From the NCBI RefSeq assembly GCF_003815915.1, contig NZ_CP033929.1:2852001-2916000 (forward strand): 64,000 nt of DNA, given 5' to 3'. Position numbers and translations under genes: made by a program. This DNA is from Chryseobacterium indoltheticum. GTDB lineage: Bacteria; Bacteroidota; Bacteroidia; Flavobacteriales; Weeksellaceae. The notes beneath the pieces are model-generated. The model was not told the origin of the DNA and searched no databases. It saw only the letters and a program-made list of their open reading frames with translations. How positions within the stretch are numbered: position 1 is the stretch's first letter; each line of letters begins with the position of its first letter. This document shows positions 35,340 through 43,661 of the stretch, piece after piece.

Positions 35340-35532
35340 GTGAATTTTACTCTTTTATAATATAGTAAGCAAAGAAGAATCAACAAGTTGTTTTAATAAA
35401 GCTTTGGCTCAAGCTTTGCGAAGCAAATTTATTTGCCTTTGCTTTCTAAAGTAGAAAGTTTAATTATAAAATCTTTGCGTTTAATGATTCACAAACTATT
35501 ATAAAAATCTCTTATCCCGAACTGAGGTTAAA
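35340..35532. repeat. MITE-like repeat, copy Y (left end missing)
   Basis: Shares its interior and right inverted end (35511-35532, core CTTATCCCGAACTGAGGTTA) with copy X at 28256-28517. No partner end was found to the left, so this copy is truncated. It stops 13 bases before the VOC gene start. Confidence 0.65.
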
Positions 35533-35545
35533 CAAGTCTAAAATT

Positions 35546-35926
35546 GTGCAAATTAAAAATATTGACCATCTCGTCTTAACTGTTGCTGACACTGATAAAA
35601 CTATAGATTTCTATACTAACATTCTGGGTTTTGAAGTCGTAACTTTTGGAAACAACAGAAAAGCTCTGACTTTCGGAAATCAAAAAATCAATCTTCATCA
35701 AAAAGAAAAAGAATTTGAGCCTAAAGCAGAACATCCAACAACAGGTTCGGCAGATTTATGCTTTATCTCAGAAACAGATATTGATGATGTTTTGGAAGAA
35801 CTAAAACATAAAAATATAGAGATCATCGAAGGAGTTGTAGAAAGAACCGGAGCAATTGGAAAGATTAAATCGGTTTATTTCAGAGACCCGGATTTGAATT
35901 TGATTGAGATAAGCAATTATTTTTAA
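35546..35926 (+). CDS. VOC-superfamily protein (glyoxalase/dioxygenase-like)
   Basis: 126 residues with the paired beta-alpha-beta-beta-beta modules of the VOC fold: IDHLVLTVADTDKTIDFYTNILGF at the start and SVYFRDPDLNLIEISNYF at the end. Metal-ligand positions (His8, a Glu near the end) are present. It could be a glyoxalase, dioxygenase or fosfomycin/bleomycin-type resistance protein; it resembles the DUF/virulence-type short VOC proteins. Starts with GTG directly after repeat Y, so its promoter may lie in the repeat. Confidence 0.8.
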   Translation: MQIKNIDHLVLTVADTDKTIDFYTNILGFEVVTFGNNRKALTFGNQKINLHQKEKEFEPKAEHPTTGSADLCFISETDIDDVLEELKHKNIEIIEGVVERTGAIGKIKSVYFRDPDLNLIEISNYF

Positions 35927-35953
35927 GGATAATTTATTCAAAAAAATCGATGC

Positions 35954-36955
35954 TTATTTCATTTTGATAACTACTTTTCCTTTCGCACGACCACTTTCGA
36001 TATATTGTAATGCATCATTGGTTTTTTCAAAAGCGAAAACTTTATCGATGACAGGTTTTATTTTGCCACTTTCTATGAGATGAGTAATTTCTGAAAGCTG
36101 TTTCCCGTTGGCCGTCATAAACAGAAACGAATAGTTTACATTCTGTTTTTTTGCTCTTTTTCTTATTTTACTGCTTAAAAATCTTGTTGCCAATTTTACG
36201 TACCAAGGTAACCTGTGTTCTTCAGCAAATACTGGCGTTGGCGGACCTGATATTGAAACGATTTTACCTCCAGGCTTTATTACCTCAAAAGATTTTTCAA
36301 GCGTTTTGTTATCCTGGCTGTTTAATACGACATCATAATCAATTAAAGCATCTTCAAAATCCTGCGTTTTATAATCGATCAAAACATCTGCACCAAGATT
36401 TTTCAAAACATCAAAACTTTTTTCACTGGCAGTAGTTGCTACCGTTGCACCCATATATTTTGCAAGCTGAATGGCGAAAGTTCCCACGCCGCCAGATCCT
36501 GCCTGAATAAAAACTTTCTGCCCTTTTTGAACATTCGATTGCTCAATTAAAGCCTGCCAAGCCGTCAAACCAACCAATGGAATTGAAGCCGCCTCTTCCA
36601 TCGAAAGATTTTTAGGTTTTAAAGCGACATCTTTTTCATCGATTGAAATAAACTCTGCAAAAGTACCAATATGAAAATCTGAGGGTCTAGAATAAATTTC
36701 ATCTCCCACTTTAAAGTTTTTTACCTTCGCTCCTGTTTTTACGATAATGCCTGCAACATCGTGTCCCAAAACTAAAGGCATTTTATAAGGCAAAATCAGT
36801 TTAAACTCACCGCTTTTTATTTTTGAATCTAAAAGATTAACACTTGCCGCATGTATTTCGACAAGAACTTCGTGATCTTTTACAATAGGTTCGGGAAGGT
36901 CTACCAATTCGAGTGGACTTTCTTTTTTATAACGGCTGATACTGAATGCTTTCAT
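35954..36955 (-). CDS. Zinc-type NADP-dependent oxidoreductase
   Basis: 333 residues of the quinone-oxidoreductase-like MDR group: an N-terminal GroES-like domain (LVEIHAASVNLLDSKI, LGHDVAGIIVKTG) and a Rossmann domain (VFIQAGSGGVGTFAIQLAKYMGA). Structural zinc cysteines are absent, as in quinone reductases and enoyl reductases. It likely reduces an enone or quinone with NADPH. It forms a minus-strand group of redox genes with the SDR and the old yellow enzyme. Confidence 0.85.
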   Translation of the reverse strand: MKAFSISRYKKESPLELVDLPEPIVKDHEVLVEIHAASVNLLDSKIKSGEFKLILPYKMPLVLGHDVAGIIVKTGAKVKNFKVGDEIYSRPSDFHIGTFAEFISIDEKDVALKPKNLSMEEAASIPLVGLTAWQALIEQSNVQKGQKVFIQAGSGGVGTFAIQLAKYMGATVATTASEKSFDVLKNLGADVLIDYKTQDFEDALIDYDVVLNSQDNKTLEKSFEVIKPGGKIVSISGPPTPVFAEEHRLPWYVKLATRFLSSKIRKRAKKQNVNYSFLFMTANGKQLSEITHLIESGKIKPVIDKVFAFEKTNDALQYIESGRAKGKVVIKMK

Positions 36956-37195
36956 ATGATATTTATTTTATTATAAGCTGATCTGCTTCCTTTAGGTTGA
37001 TAATTAAAAGCAAGTTTGGGAAAAAATCTCCTGATAAAATGATGCTATCTTCTCATTGATTACTCCTTTTTACCATTTTTTCAGTGGGTAATTTTTTCTG
37101 TTAATCTATGATAAGTTGGTTAAATTGTAGAAACTCTTCGTCAGTAAGATACTGAAAATAACCCGTTTCTGACGAAGAATTGTTTTTAAATATGG

Positions 37196-37900
37196 TTATG
37201 CCAATTCTTTTACGAAAAACTGTTTGGTATCTCCTACCGGAACATCAAACTGATTTTTTTCTAAAGCTATCAACAATTCGTCTGCTACTTCAGAAGGCGG
37301 AATTCCGTTTGCTCCGCCGATTTCTGCAGAGAAATCTGTATTGACCAATGGTGGATAGACTTCGTAAATCTGAATATTATTCTGCTCCTCATACGTTTGT
37401 CTTAAAGCTTGTGTATAGCTGTGTAACGCTGCTTTTGATGCGCCATACGTTGGTAACATTTGATGACTTAAAAAAACTGCAATTGATGAAATATTGATGA
37501 CTGCCGCTTCCTTTTTTTTACTTAAATACGGAAGTAAAAGTTCTGTAAAGTGGATAACGCTGAAGTAATTGGTATTCATCTCGGCAGCAGCTTTTTCGTG
37601 TGCGTTTTGCGTTTCATTTAATAAATATGCGAATGCTGCACCAGCATTGTTGATGATGATATTGAGTTCGGGATGATTCGTTTTCAATTCTTCTGCGATG
37701 CGAAATCTATCTGCCTCAACCGAAAGGTCACCCTTAATTGCAACTGCGCCCTCAAGTTCTTGTAAAGCATTCTGAAGACGTTCTTCATTTCTTCCGTTAA
37801 TAATGATATTATTTCCTTCTGCATGCAGTTTTTTTGCAATTGCTAAGCCTATTCCGGCACTTCCGCCACTGATGAATACTGTATTTCCTGTTGTTTTCAT
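37196..37900 (-). CDS. Short-chain dehydrogenase, DltE-like
   Basis: 234 residues. The NAD(P) motif is FISGGSAGIGLAIAK (TGxxxGxG type), NNAG is in IIINNAGAAF, the active-site Ser is in VINISSIAVF and the YGASK catalytic Tyr-Lys pair is in LPTYGASKAAL. An SDR of the DltE/cytoplasmic group. Substrate unknown. It lies 122 bases downstream of the old yellow enzyme. Confidence 0.88.
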   Translation of the reverse strand: MKTTGNTVFISGGSAGIGLAIAKKLHAEGNNIIINGRNEERLQNALQELEGAVAIKGDLSVEADRFRIAEELKTNHPELNIIINNAGAAFAYLLNETQNAHEKAAAEMNTNYFSVIHFTELLLPYLSKKKEAAVINISSIAVFLSHQMLPTYGASKAALHSYTQALRQTYEEQNNIQIYEVYPPLVNTDFSAEIGGANGIPPSEVADELLIALEKNQFDVPVGDTKQFFVKELA

Positions 37901-38022
37901 TTTTTGTTTTGTTTAAATGTTGTGTATTGTTGTTGAGGTCGAGTTTGCGACAGGGATTGCAGCGACATCCTTTTGTGAAACAAAAGATATAGCGGAAAGC
38001 CCGGCTGTTCGCCCAAATTATT

Positions 38023-39114
38023 TTAGTTGTTAAGAGTCGGATAATCGGTATACCCTTTTTCGCCCGGAGTGTAAAATGTGGCCTGATCCGGCTGATTGAG
38101 TGGTGCATCGCTCTTGAAACGCTCTACCAAATCGGGATTGGCAATAAAAGGAGTTCCAAAAGAAACCAAATCTGCATCGCCATCCTGTAAAACTTTTGTA
38201 GCGGTCTCTTTGTTGAATCCGCGGTTGATAATAATGGTTCCGTTGTAGATTTTACGGAAATGTTTCGCCACTTCCTGGATAGCAAAAGAATTACCTGAAA
38301 CGTCGGTAAAAGGCTCTATCAAATGCAGATACGCCAAATCGTAATCATTGAGACGAGTGACAATATAGTTGTACAACGCAATGGTTTCATCATCGACCAA
38401 AATCCCCATGATGCCGTTGAGTGAAGGATTGAGACGAACTGCAACTTTTTGCAAATCTGCGACTTCTTTTATAGCATCTAGAATTTCGAATAAAATTCTT
38501 GCTCTGTTCTCTACAGAACCACCATATTCATCGGTTCTCAAATTGCTGTTTTTGCTAAAGAACTGCTGAAGCAAATAACCGTTTGCACCGTGAAGCTCTA
38601 CTCCATCAAACCCGGCTTCAAATGCATTAAGCGTTGCTCTTTTGAAATCGTTTACTGTTCTTTTAATATCTTCCGTCGTCATCGGCTGAGGTTCCTGCGA
38701 TGGCTGAAATCCTTTTGCTGTAAAGATCTGCTGCTCAGGATTTACGTTTGATGGCGCCAACGGTTTGTCACCATTATGCAAATCGGGATGAGAATAAGCT
38801 CCTGTATGCCAAAGTTGAGCGAAAATTTTGCCTCCTTCGTTGTGAACAGCTTTTGTTGTAAGTTTCCAACCTTCGATTTGTGTTGCATTGTAAATTGCAG
38901 GAACATTGATCACGCCAACCGCTTCGGAACTGATGAAAGTACCTTCTGTGATAATTAAACCTGCGGTAGCTCTCTGCTGGTAATACTTAGCTGTTAATTC
39001 TGTTGCTTTATTTTCTGGATTATCTGATCGGCTTCTGGTCATTGGAGCCATCACAATACGGTTTTTTAGATCTAAGTTTTTGCTCTTGTAAGCATCAAAA
39101 AGAATATTTTCCAT
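38023..39114 (-). CDS. nemA: Alkene reductase (old yellow enzyme family)
   Basis: 363 residues of the OYE/N-ethylmaleimide reductase family. FMN/substrate features are DLKNRIVMAPMTRSRS, the GFDGVELHGANGYLLQQFF block with His and Asn substrate ligands, and DEYGGSVENRARILFEI. It reduces electrophilic alkenes with NADPH. It is divergent from an HxlR regulator, and its promoter lies between two operator half-sites, so induction by electrophiles is likely. Confidence 0.92.
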   Translation of the reverse strand: MENILFDAYKSKNLDLKNRIVMAPMTRSRSDNPENKATELTAKYYQQRATAGLIITEGTFISSEAVGVINVPAIYNATQIEGWKLTTKAVHNEGGKIFAQLWHTGAYSHPDLHNGDKPLAPSNVNPEQQIFTAKGFQPSQEPQPMTTEDIKRTVNDFKRATLNAFEAGFDGVELHGANGYLLQQFFSKNSNLRTDEYGGSVENRARILFEILDAIKEVADLQKVAVRLNPSLNGIMGILVDDETIALYNYIVTRLNDYDLAYLHLIEPFTDVSGNSFAIQEVAKHFRKIYNGTIIINRGFNKETATKVLQDGDADLVSFGTPFIANPDLVERFKSDAPLNQPDQATFYTPGEKGYTDYPTLNN

Positions 39115-39143
39115 TGTATTTTAAATTTAATTCGGTAAATTTG

Positions 39144-39191
39144 CTTGCGTTTTGCAAGTACAAATCTATAACTTTACTTTCAAAACGCAAG
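39144..39191. promoter_or_regulatory. HxlR operator pair with overlapping divergent promoters
   Basis: CTTGCGTTTTGCAAGTA at 39144-39160 and its inverted copy (16 of 17) at 39175-39191, 14 bases apart. The minus-strand promoter of the alkene reductase fits exactly: TTG (39190-39188), 19-base spacer, TAGATTTG (39168-39161). A plus-strand promoter for the regulator is possible with TTG at 39145 and TAACTTTA at 39169. A dimer bound to both sites would block both promoters. Confidence 0.65.
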
Positions 39192-39221
39192 TGTTTTATT
39201 TAATTATTTAAAAATAATTTT

Positions 39222-39638
39222 ATGTCCAATTCAAAAAAGAGATCAGATTGCCCTATCAGCAGCTCATTAGACGTATGGGGTGACAAATGGTCATTGCTGA
39301 TTGTAAGAGATCTGATGTTTGCAAAACAATGTACCTACGGAGAATTTCTAAAATCTGACGAAAAAATAGCGACTAATATTCTCGCATCCCGTCTTTTGAT
39401 GCTTGAAGAAAACGGGATCATCATCAAGCAGAATCACCCTGACAGCAAAGCGAAAGTTCTATATAAACTCACCGAAAAAGGTATCGATCTGCTTCCATTG
39501 TTGATAGAAATTAATCTGTGGGCAGAAAAATATTCTGAAATTCCGGAAAGCCAGAAGATGATTTTGAATGATGTGAAGATGGATAAAGCAGGATTTATTG
39601 AGGAGAGAATTGAGGAGTTGAAAAGGGAGGTTTTATAA
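39222..39638 (+). CDS. HxlR-family transcriptional regulator
   Basis: 138 residues. The N-terminal Cys (about residue 10, SDCPISSSLDVWGDKWSLLI) followed by a winged helix (SRLLMLEENGIIIKQNHP) is the standard HxlR layout; that Cys senses quinones or aldehydes in several members. It is divergent from the alkene reductase, with a paired inverted operator between them, and so probably represses the redox genes at 35954-39114 and itself. Confidence 0.9.
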   Translation: MSNSKKRSDCPISSSLDVWGDKWSLLIVRDLMFAKQCTYGEFLKSDEKIATNILASRLLMLEENGIIIKQNHPDSKAKVLYKLTEKGIDLLPLLIEINLWAEKYSEIPESQKMILNDVKMDKAGFIEERIEELKREVL

Positions 39639-39719
39639 TATTTTGCACTTTTTAAAGATATTTTCAAAAAGCAAATAAATTAATAATCAAAAACTTATGA
39701 GTTTCTAAATAAAATTCCT

Positions 39720-39728
39720 TAATTTTGC
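39720..39728 (+). promoter_or_regulatory. Candidate -7 element for the DnaJ-KTSC gene
   Basis: TAATTTTGC, 24 bases before the ATG at 39753. No clear -33 TTG. Confidence 0.45.
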
Positions 39729-39752
39729 ACCCCGAAATAAGGATTGTACGTT

Positions 39753-40199
39753 ATGAAAAAAATAGGTGATTACAGAAAACTTCTTGAGGTAGACAATACC
39801 GCTACTTTGAAAGATTTGAAAACAATTTACAGAAATGTGATGAAAGATACGCATCCTGATAAATTTGTGAATAATGAAGAAGGAAAACTGGCTGCAGAAG
39901 AAAAAAGTAAATCTGTGATTGAGGCCTATCATTTTTTGGTAAGCATCAACCCTGAAACTCAGGAAAAATACAAAGAAGAATACACAGAAACGATTACCAC
40001 TTCAATCATTACTGATTTCTATCTTGAGAAATCAATTTTGAAAGTTCAGCATTTGAATGGTAAAATGTTTGAATACATCGGAGTTCCAAGAAATACGTAT
40101 ATCAAAATGGTGAATGCAGATTCGCCAAGCCGTTTCGCAAGAAGACATATCTATGGAAATTTTACCTTTAGAAAGTCTGGTGAAGTAATGGCTGACTAA
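39753..40199 (+). CDS. DnaJ-like plus KTSC domain protein
   Basis: 148 residues from the ATG at 39753; an in-frame TTG three codons earlier was rejected. Residues 1-70 look like a J-domain, with HPDK in MKDTHPDKFVNN, the Hsp70-stimulating HPD motif. Residues 90-145 resemble a KTSC domain (KSILKVQHLNGKMFEYIGVP, RHIYGNFTF). A small cytoplasmic co-chaperone; partner unknown. Confidence 0.75.
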   Translation: MKKIGDYRKLLEVDNTATLKDLKTIYRNVMKDTHPDKFVNNEEGKLAAEEKSKSVIEAYHFLVSINPETQEKYKEEYTETITTSIITDFYLEKSILKVQHLNGKMFEYIGVPRNTYIKMVNADSPSRFARRHIYGNFTFRKSGEVMAD

Positions 40200-40240
40200 T
40201 TTTCTGAAAAGATAAAGTTGTCAATGACAATTAAAAATAT

Positions 40241-40269
40241 AAAACCGTATTCTGAGAATACGGTTTTTT
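40241..40269. terminator. Bidirectional terminator
   Basis: Stem AAAACCGTATTC/GAATACGGTTTT with a 3-base loop. Serves the DnaJ-KTSC gene and the converging HAD gene. Confidence 0.8.
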
Positions 40270-40288
40270 GCTTGTTGTATAGTGAAAA

Positions 40289-41089
40289 TTAATTTCCGTT
40301 GAGATACGTTTTTATCGTTTCCAAAACGCCAAAACTGTCATTGGAACACGCTTCGTATTTCGCAGCTTCTTTTACCGATGGATGTGCATTTTTCATAGCG
40401 TACGAATAATGAGCATTTTTCAGCATTTCAATATCATTCAGATAATCGCCGAAAGCCATCGTTTGCTCGGGAAGAATATTTAAAGATTTTTGAAGTTTCT
40501 CAATTGCGTTTCCTTTATTGGTGTGTTTATTCATAATATCCAGCCAATATTTTCCGGAAACAACGACCACCAAATCTTCGTCTTCAAACTTTTTCAGTGC
40601 AGGATATACAAACTCTTCTGCGCTCACCGGATGATACACTGCAATTTTAAAAACAGAATCATCGACTTCCTGAGTAAGGTCTTCTTTTTTCTGATTTTCA
40701 ATATAATATTGTGTAAAATAATCTACAAAATTCTGGTCAGTACTTTCGTAATACGAACTATCTCTTGCACTCAAAACTGCTCTTGCATCAGGAATTTCTC
40801 TTACGGTACGAATAATATCTGCAATTGATTTCTGGCTCAATTTATCAGCAAACATTTCTTGATTTTTATACACTACATACCCTCCGTTTTCGGCAATGAA
40901 ACCTATTTCGTTTTCAATATCGCCAAAATATTTTGTGATTCCAGACATTTGTCTTCCGCTTGCAGGAACAAAAAGAATATCCCTTTTTTTCAGTTCTTCA
41001 TACACCTTTGGAAAATCGGGACTTACCTCGTATTTTGAGTTTAGAAAAGTTCCGTCCATATCGGTTACAATCAGCTTTATATCCTTCAT
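40289..41089 (-). CDS. HAD-superfamily sugar phosphatase (Cof type)
   Basis: 266 residues. Catalytic DxD is in VTDMDGTFLNS, motif II is the Ser in FVPASGRQMSG, motif III Lys is in NKHTNKGNAIEKL and motif IV is FGDYLNDIEML. The large C2 cap fits Cof-type phosphatases that act on sugar or cofactor phosphates. Specific substrate unknown. Confidence 0.9.
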   Translation of the reverse strand: MKDIKLIVTDMDGTFLNSKYEVSPDFPKVYEELKKRDILFVPASGRQMSGITKYFGDIENEIGFIAENGGYVVYKNQEMFADKLSQKSIADIIRTVREIPDARAVLSARDSSYYESTDQNFVDYFTQYYIENQKKEDLTQEVDDSVFKIAVYHPVSAEEFVYPALKKFEDEDLVVVVSGKYWLDIMNKHTNKGNAIEKLQKSLNILPEQTMAFGDYLNDIEMLKNAHYSYAMKNAHPSVKEAAKYEACSNDSFGVLETIKTYLNGN

Positions 41090-41392
41090 AAAATTCTTTT
41101 TTTTCTTCTTCTTATTTCTAAAACCTACACAAATATAGACTTTAAAATCTTACAGGTAGATTCCGTATCTATTACCAATAGGTTGTTTAATTTTAAATTT
41201 CCTTAAGATTAATTCTTAAACAAAATCTATTTCGGTAGAACTTAACTCATCTTAATTTTAAAATAAACTTTGTTTATTCCTTTTTTTAACATTAAGATTT
41301 TCATTAAAACTCTTCAAATTTTTAAGAAACCAAATTGATTTATTTTTATTAATCTTAAAATCTAAACTTTCTTAATGGTTTAAAATTCATTT
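41090..41392. other. 303-base AT-rich gap without gene
   Basis: Contains about eight copies of the word CTTAA or TTAAG (for example TTAAGATTAATTCTTAA near 41211). It may hold the promoter of the HAD gene. No gene or terminator supported. Confidence 0.4.
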
Positions 41393-42265
41393 TTATTCAA
41401 ATAAATAATTAAACTCTTTTCTGTATTGAGAAGGGCTTTTGCCAGTATATTCTTTAAATGTTTTATTGAAATAACTGAAGTTATTAAACCCCGATTCAAA
41501 ACATACTTCCGTAATGCTTAATGGCTTTTCGGCAAGCAGTTTTAAAGAATGGGTAATCCTATATTCATTCACAAACTGAGTAAACGTTTTATTGGTAATC
41601 TTCTTGAAATAACGACAAAACGAAGGCACTTTCATGCTTGCCAAATCCGAAATCTGCTCCAAAGTAATCTGATCTTTAAAATGATCTTTTACATAATTAA
41701 AAATGTGGTTAATTCGCTCGTTGTCTTCCACCTGAGTTTGGAGATAATATTTTCCGGCATTTAAAATCCGATATTCCTGAGTTGAAGCGAGTTCTTCCAA
41801 TATTTTAAGAAATTTCATCAACTTATCCAAAGATGATGATTCATGCATTTCTGTAATTTTCAAACCGACTTCTTTTTTTATACTTTCTGAAAATACAATT
41901 CCGGCTTTTGCCTTTTCCAACAGATTGGTTATTTTTTGCATTTCGGGTAACGTCCAGATTTCTTCGCCTAAAAAATCAGGCTTGAACTGAATGACCATTT
42001 CATAATCATTATTGGTATTTTCATTGGTCATTCCGCAATGTGGAAGGTTTGTTCCCATTAAAACCAAATCTCCATCAGAAAAATAGGAAATATTACTTCC
42101 AATTTGTCTCTTTCCGGAACCTCCGCATACGAAAATCAACTCAATTTCAGGATGATAATGCCATACATGAGACTTGATATTTTCATTTCGTAAAAACTTT
42201 AAACTCGTAAAACTGCTTCCCAGATTGGGTTTCACAGCTTCAAAAGCAGGATGGGAATGTTTCAT
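41393..42265 (-). CDS. AraC-family transcriptional regulator
   Basis: 290 residues: an N-terminal cupin-like sensing domain (HVWHYHPEIELIFVCGGSGKRQIG, residues 32-55) and a C-terminal two-HTH AraC domain (ITLEQISDLASMKVPSFCRYF; CFESGFNNFSYFNKTFKEYTG). It probably responds to a small ligand such as a sugar. It is divergent from a small secreted protein at 42420, which may be a target. Confidence 0.9.
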   Translation of the reverse strand: MKHSHPAFEAVKPNLGSSFTSLKFLRNENIKSHVWHYHPEIELIFVCGGSGKRQIGSNISYFSDGDLVLMGTNLPHCGMTNENTNNDYEMVIQFKPDFLGEEIWTLPEMQKITNLLEKAKAGIVFSESIKKEVGLKITEMHESSSLDKLMKFLKILEELASTQEYRILNAGKYYLQTQVEDNERINHIFNYVKDHFKDQITLEQISDLASMKVPSFCRYFKKITNKTFTQFVNEYRITHSLKLLAEKPLSITEVCFESGFNNFSYFNKTFKEYTGKSPSQYRKEFNYLFE

Positions 42266-42286
42266 ATTAAAACCATTAATTCATAC

Positions 42287-42295
42287 ACAAAATTA
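42287..42295 (-). promoter_or_regulatory. Candidate -7 element for the AraC-type regulator
   Basis: Minus-strand TAATTTTGT, 22 bases before the start codon. Confidence 0.4.
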
Positions 42296-42382
42296 ACAAT
42301 TTATATTTAAATAATTAATTTAAAGGTTAAAATAACACATAAATAAGAAAATTAAGCAGTAGAAAGGCGTTGCGGTTTGATC

Positions 42383-42391
42383 TAAATTTGC
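42383..42391 (+). promoter_or_regulatory. Candidate -7 element for the secreted-protein gene
   Basis: TAAATTTGC, 29 bases before the ATG at 42420. No good -33 TTG. Confidence 0.45.
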
Positions 42392-42419
42392 AGTATTAAC
42401 AAATGAAAAAATTAATCGT

Positions 42420-43016
42420 ATGAAAAAAGTATTTACATCAGTTTTAATGATCGGTTTCTTATCCATTTCAATGAGTGCATTGGGTAAAGAAAAAGACTTT
42501 TCTCTTTCATTTGGAAAAGCTGAAGCAGAGACGGTAAAATTTGAGATTTCGAATGCCAAAAATGTATCGGTAGTCATTTACAATGACTTTTACGGAGAAC
42601 TGTTTTCTGAGACTTTTGAAGACTATAATTCTGTAAGCAAATCTTACAATTTTAAAGATTTAGATTCAGGAATTTATTATTTGGTTCTTGAGTCTCAACA
42701 GAAAATTGAGAAGTATAAAATTAAAGTAGATTCTGATAAAAAGGTTTTGATTGAAAAAGAACCTGTTTCAGAAATATTTAAACCTGAATTTTTGATCAAC
42801 GGTAATATGGTTACATTACAATTGTCGGGTGTAAAAAATACGACCAAAATTTCAGTAACAGATTTTGATGATACGGTTTACTACAATGCTACAAAATCTG
42901 CAACGAACGGTGAGATTAAACTTACTTTTGATCTAAGTAAAAAGACCGCCGACAGCTATATCATCACTGTAGAAGAAAATGGTAGAATTTTTAATAAAAT
43001 AATCAGAGTGAGATAA
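42420..43016 (+). CDS. Secreted beta-rich hypothetical protein
   Basis: 198 residues with a signal peptide (MKKVFTSVLMIGFLSISMSALG). The mature part resembles two repeats of a Secretion-tail-like beta sandwich (VSVVIYNDFYGELFSETFED with YLVLESQQKIEKYKIKVD; then ISVTDFDDTVYYN with YIITVEENGR). It has no T9SS signal. Common in flavobacteria as DUF3244-like or Por-secretion-like domains; function unknown. Possibly periplasmic or outer-membrane. Confidence 0.65.
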   Translation: MKKVFTSVLMIGFLSISMSALGKEKDFSLSFGKAEAETVKFEISNAKNVSVVIYNDFYGELFSETFEDYNSVSKSYNFKDLDSGIYYLVLESQQKIEKYKIKVDSDKKVLIEKEPVSEIFKPEFLINGNMVTLQLSGVKNTTKISVTDFDDTVYYNATKSATNGEIKLTFDLSKKTADSYIITVEENGRIFNKIIRVR

Positions 43017-43057
43017 TTACTCTACTCTGATAAAAATATTTTTATATAGTTTTTTTT

Positions 43058-43102
43058 AAAAGTTAGATTTTTTCTGAATTTCAGAGGAATCTGACTTTTT
43101 TT
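43058..43102 (+). terminator. Terminator after the secreted-protein gene
   Basis: Stem AAGTTAGATT/AATCTGACTT (one G-U pair), 18-base loop containing CTGAATTTCAG, followed by a run of seven T. Confidence 0.6.
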
Positions 43103-43268
43103 ATTGGATTTGTTTTAAATTTTAAATGCAAAGTCCGTAAAGATTTTTTACTACTCAGTGTTTTATTTCAAGCTTAAAGGTCATTTATTTAGCTGAAAAC
43201 ATTTATTAAAATGTAACATTCCTAAGTGACTTTAACCGGTCTTATCACGTTGTTTATGGAGACGACGA

Positions 43269-43545
43269 GGTTATTTACATATCTTTTGGGGTTTTGTATC
43301 TATCGGTTGAGGTTGATTGACCGTAATGATAAGGTTATTTAATCATCCAATCGGGTCTTTTATAGGTCTGTTGAGGTTAAAGATATATCCGGAATGCTTC
43401 CGAACCTATAAATTAGGGTCAGGTAACGTATCGGCACTTTTTATTAACCTATAATTTACGGTTCAGTACCCCGACATTTGGGTTATGGAACGTATATTTT
43501 GGGGTTCAGGAGACTGCAGGATAGTCTGGAGACATATCGGGAGTA
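43269..43545. repeat. 21/22-bp periodic GGTT array in a 645-base gap
   Basis: GGTT or GGTC (once GCTT) begins at 43269, 43290, 43311, 43333, 43354, 43375, 43396, 43417, 43460, 43481 and 43503, i.e. steps of 21 or 22. Between these words the sequence is poorly conserved. No open frame. The array is richer in G and C than its surroundings. The rest of the gap 43017-43661 holds only terminators at each end. Confidence 0.65.
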
Positions 43546-43606
43546 TTTCAGAACCTGTCGGAACCCTTCAAAAACCTCAACCACAAGTTATACAGTGAGA
43601 TTTAAA

Positions 43607-43642
43607 TAAAAAAGCGCATCAATTTGATTGATGCGCTTTTAG
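43607..43642 (-). terminator. Terminator of the RND efflux operon
   Basis: Stem AAAAGCGCATCAA/TTGATGCGCTTTT with flanking A/T runs; on the minus strand it ends in T-rich sequence 20 bases after the RND stop. Confidence 0.8.
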
Positions 43643-43661
43643 GTTAATTAAGGCTGTTGTA

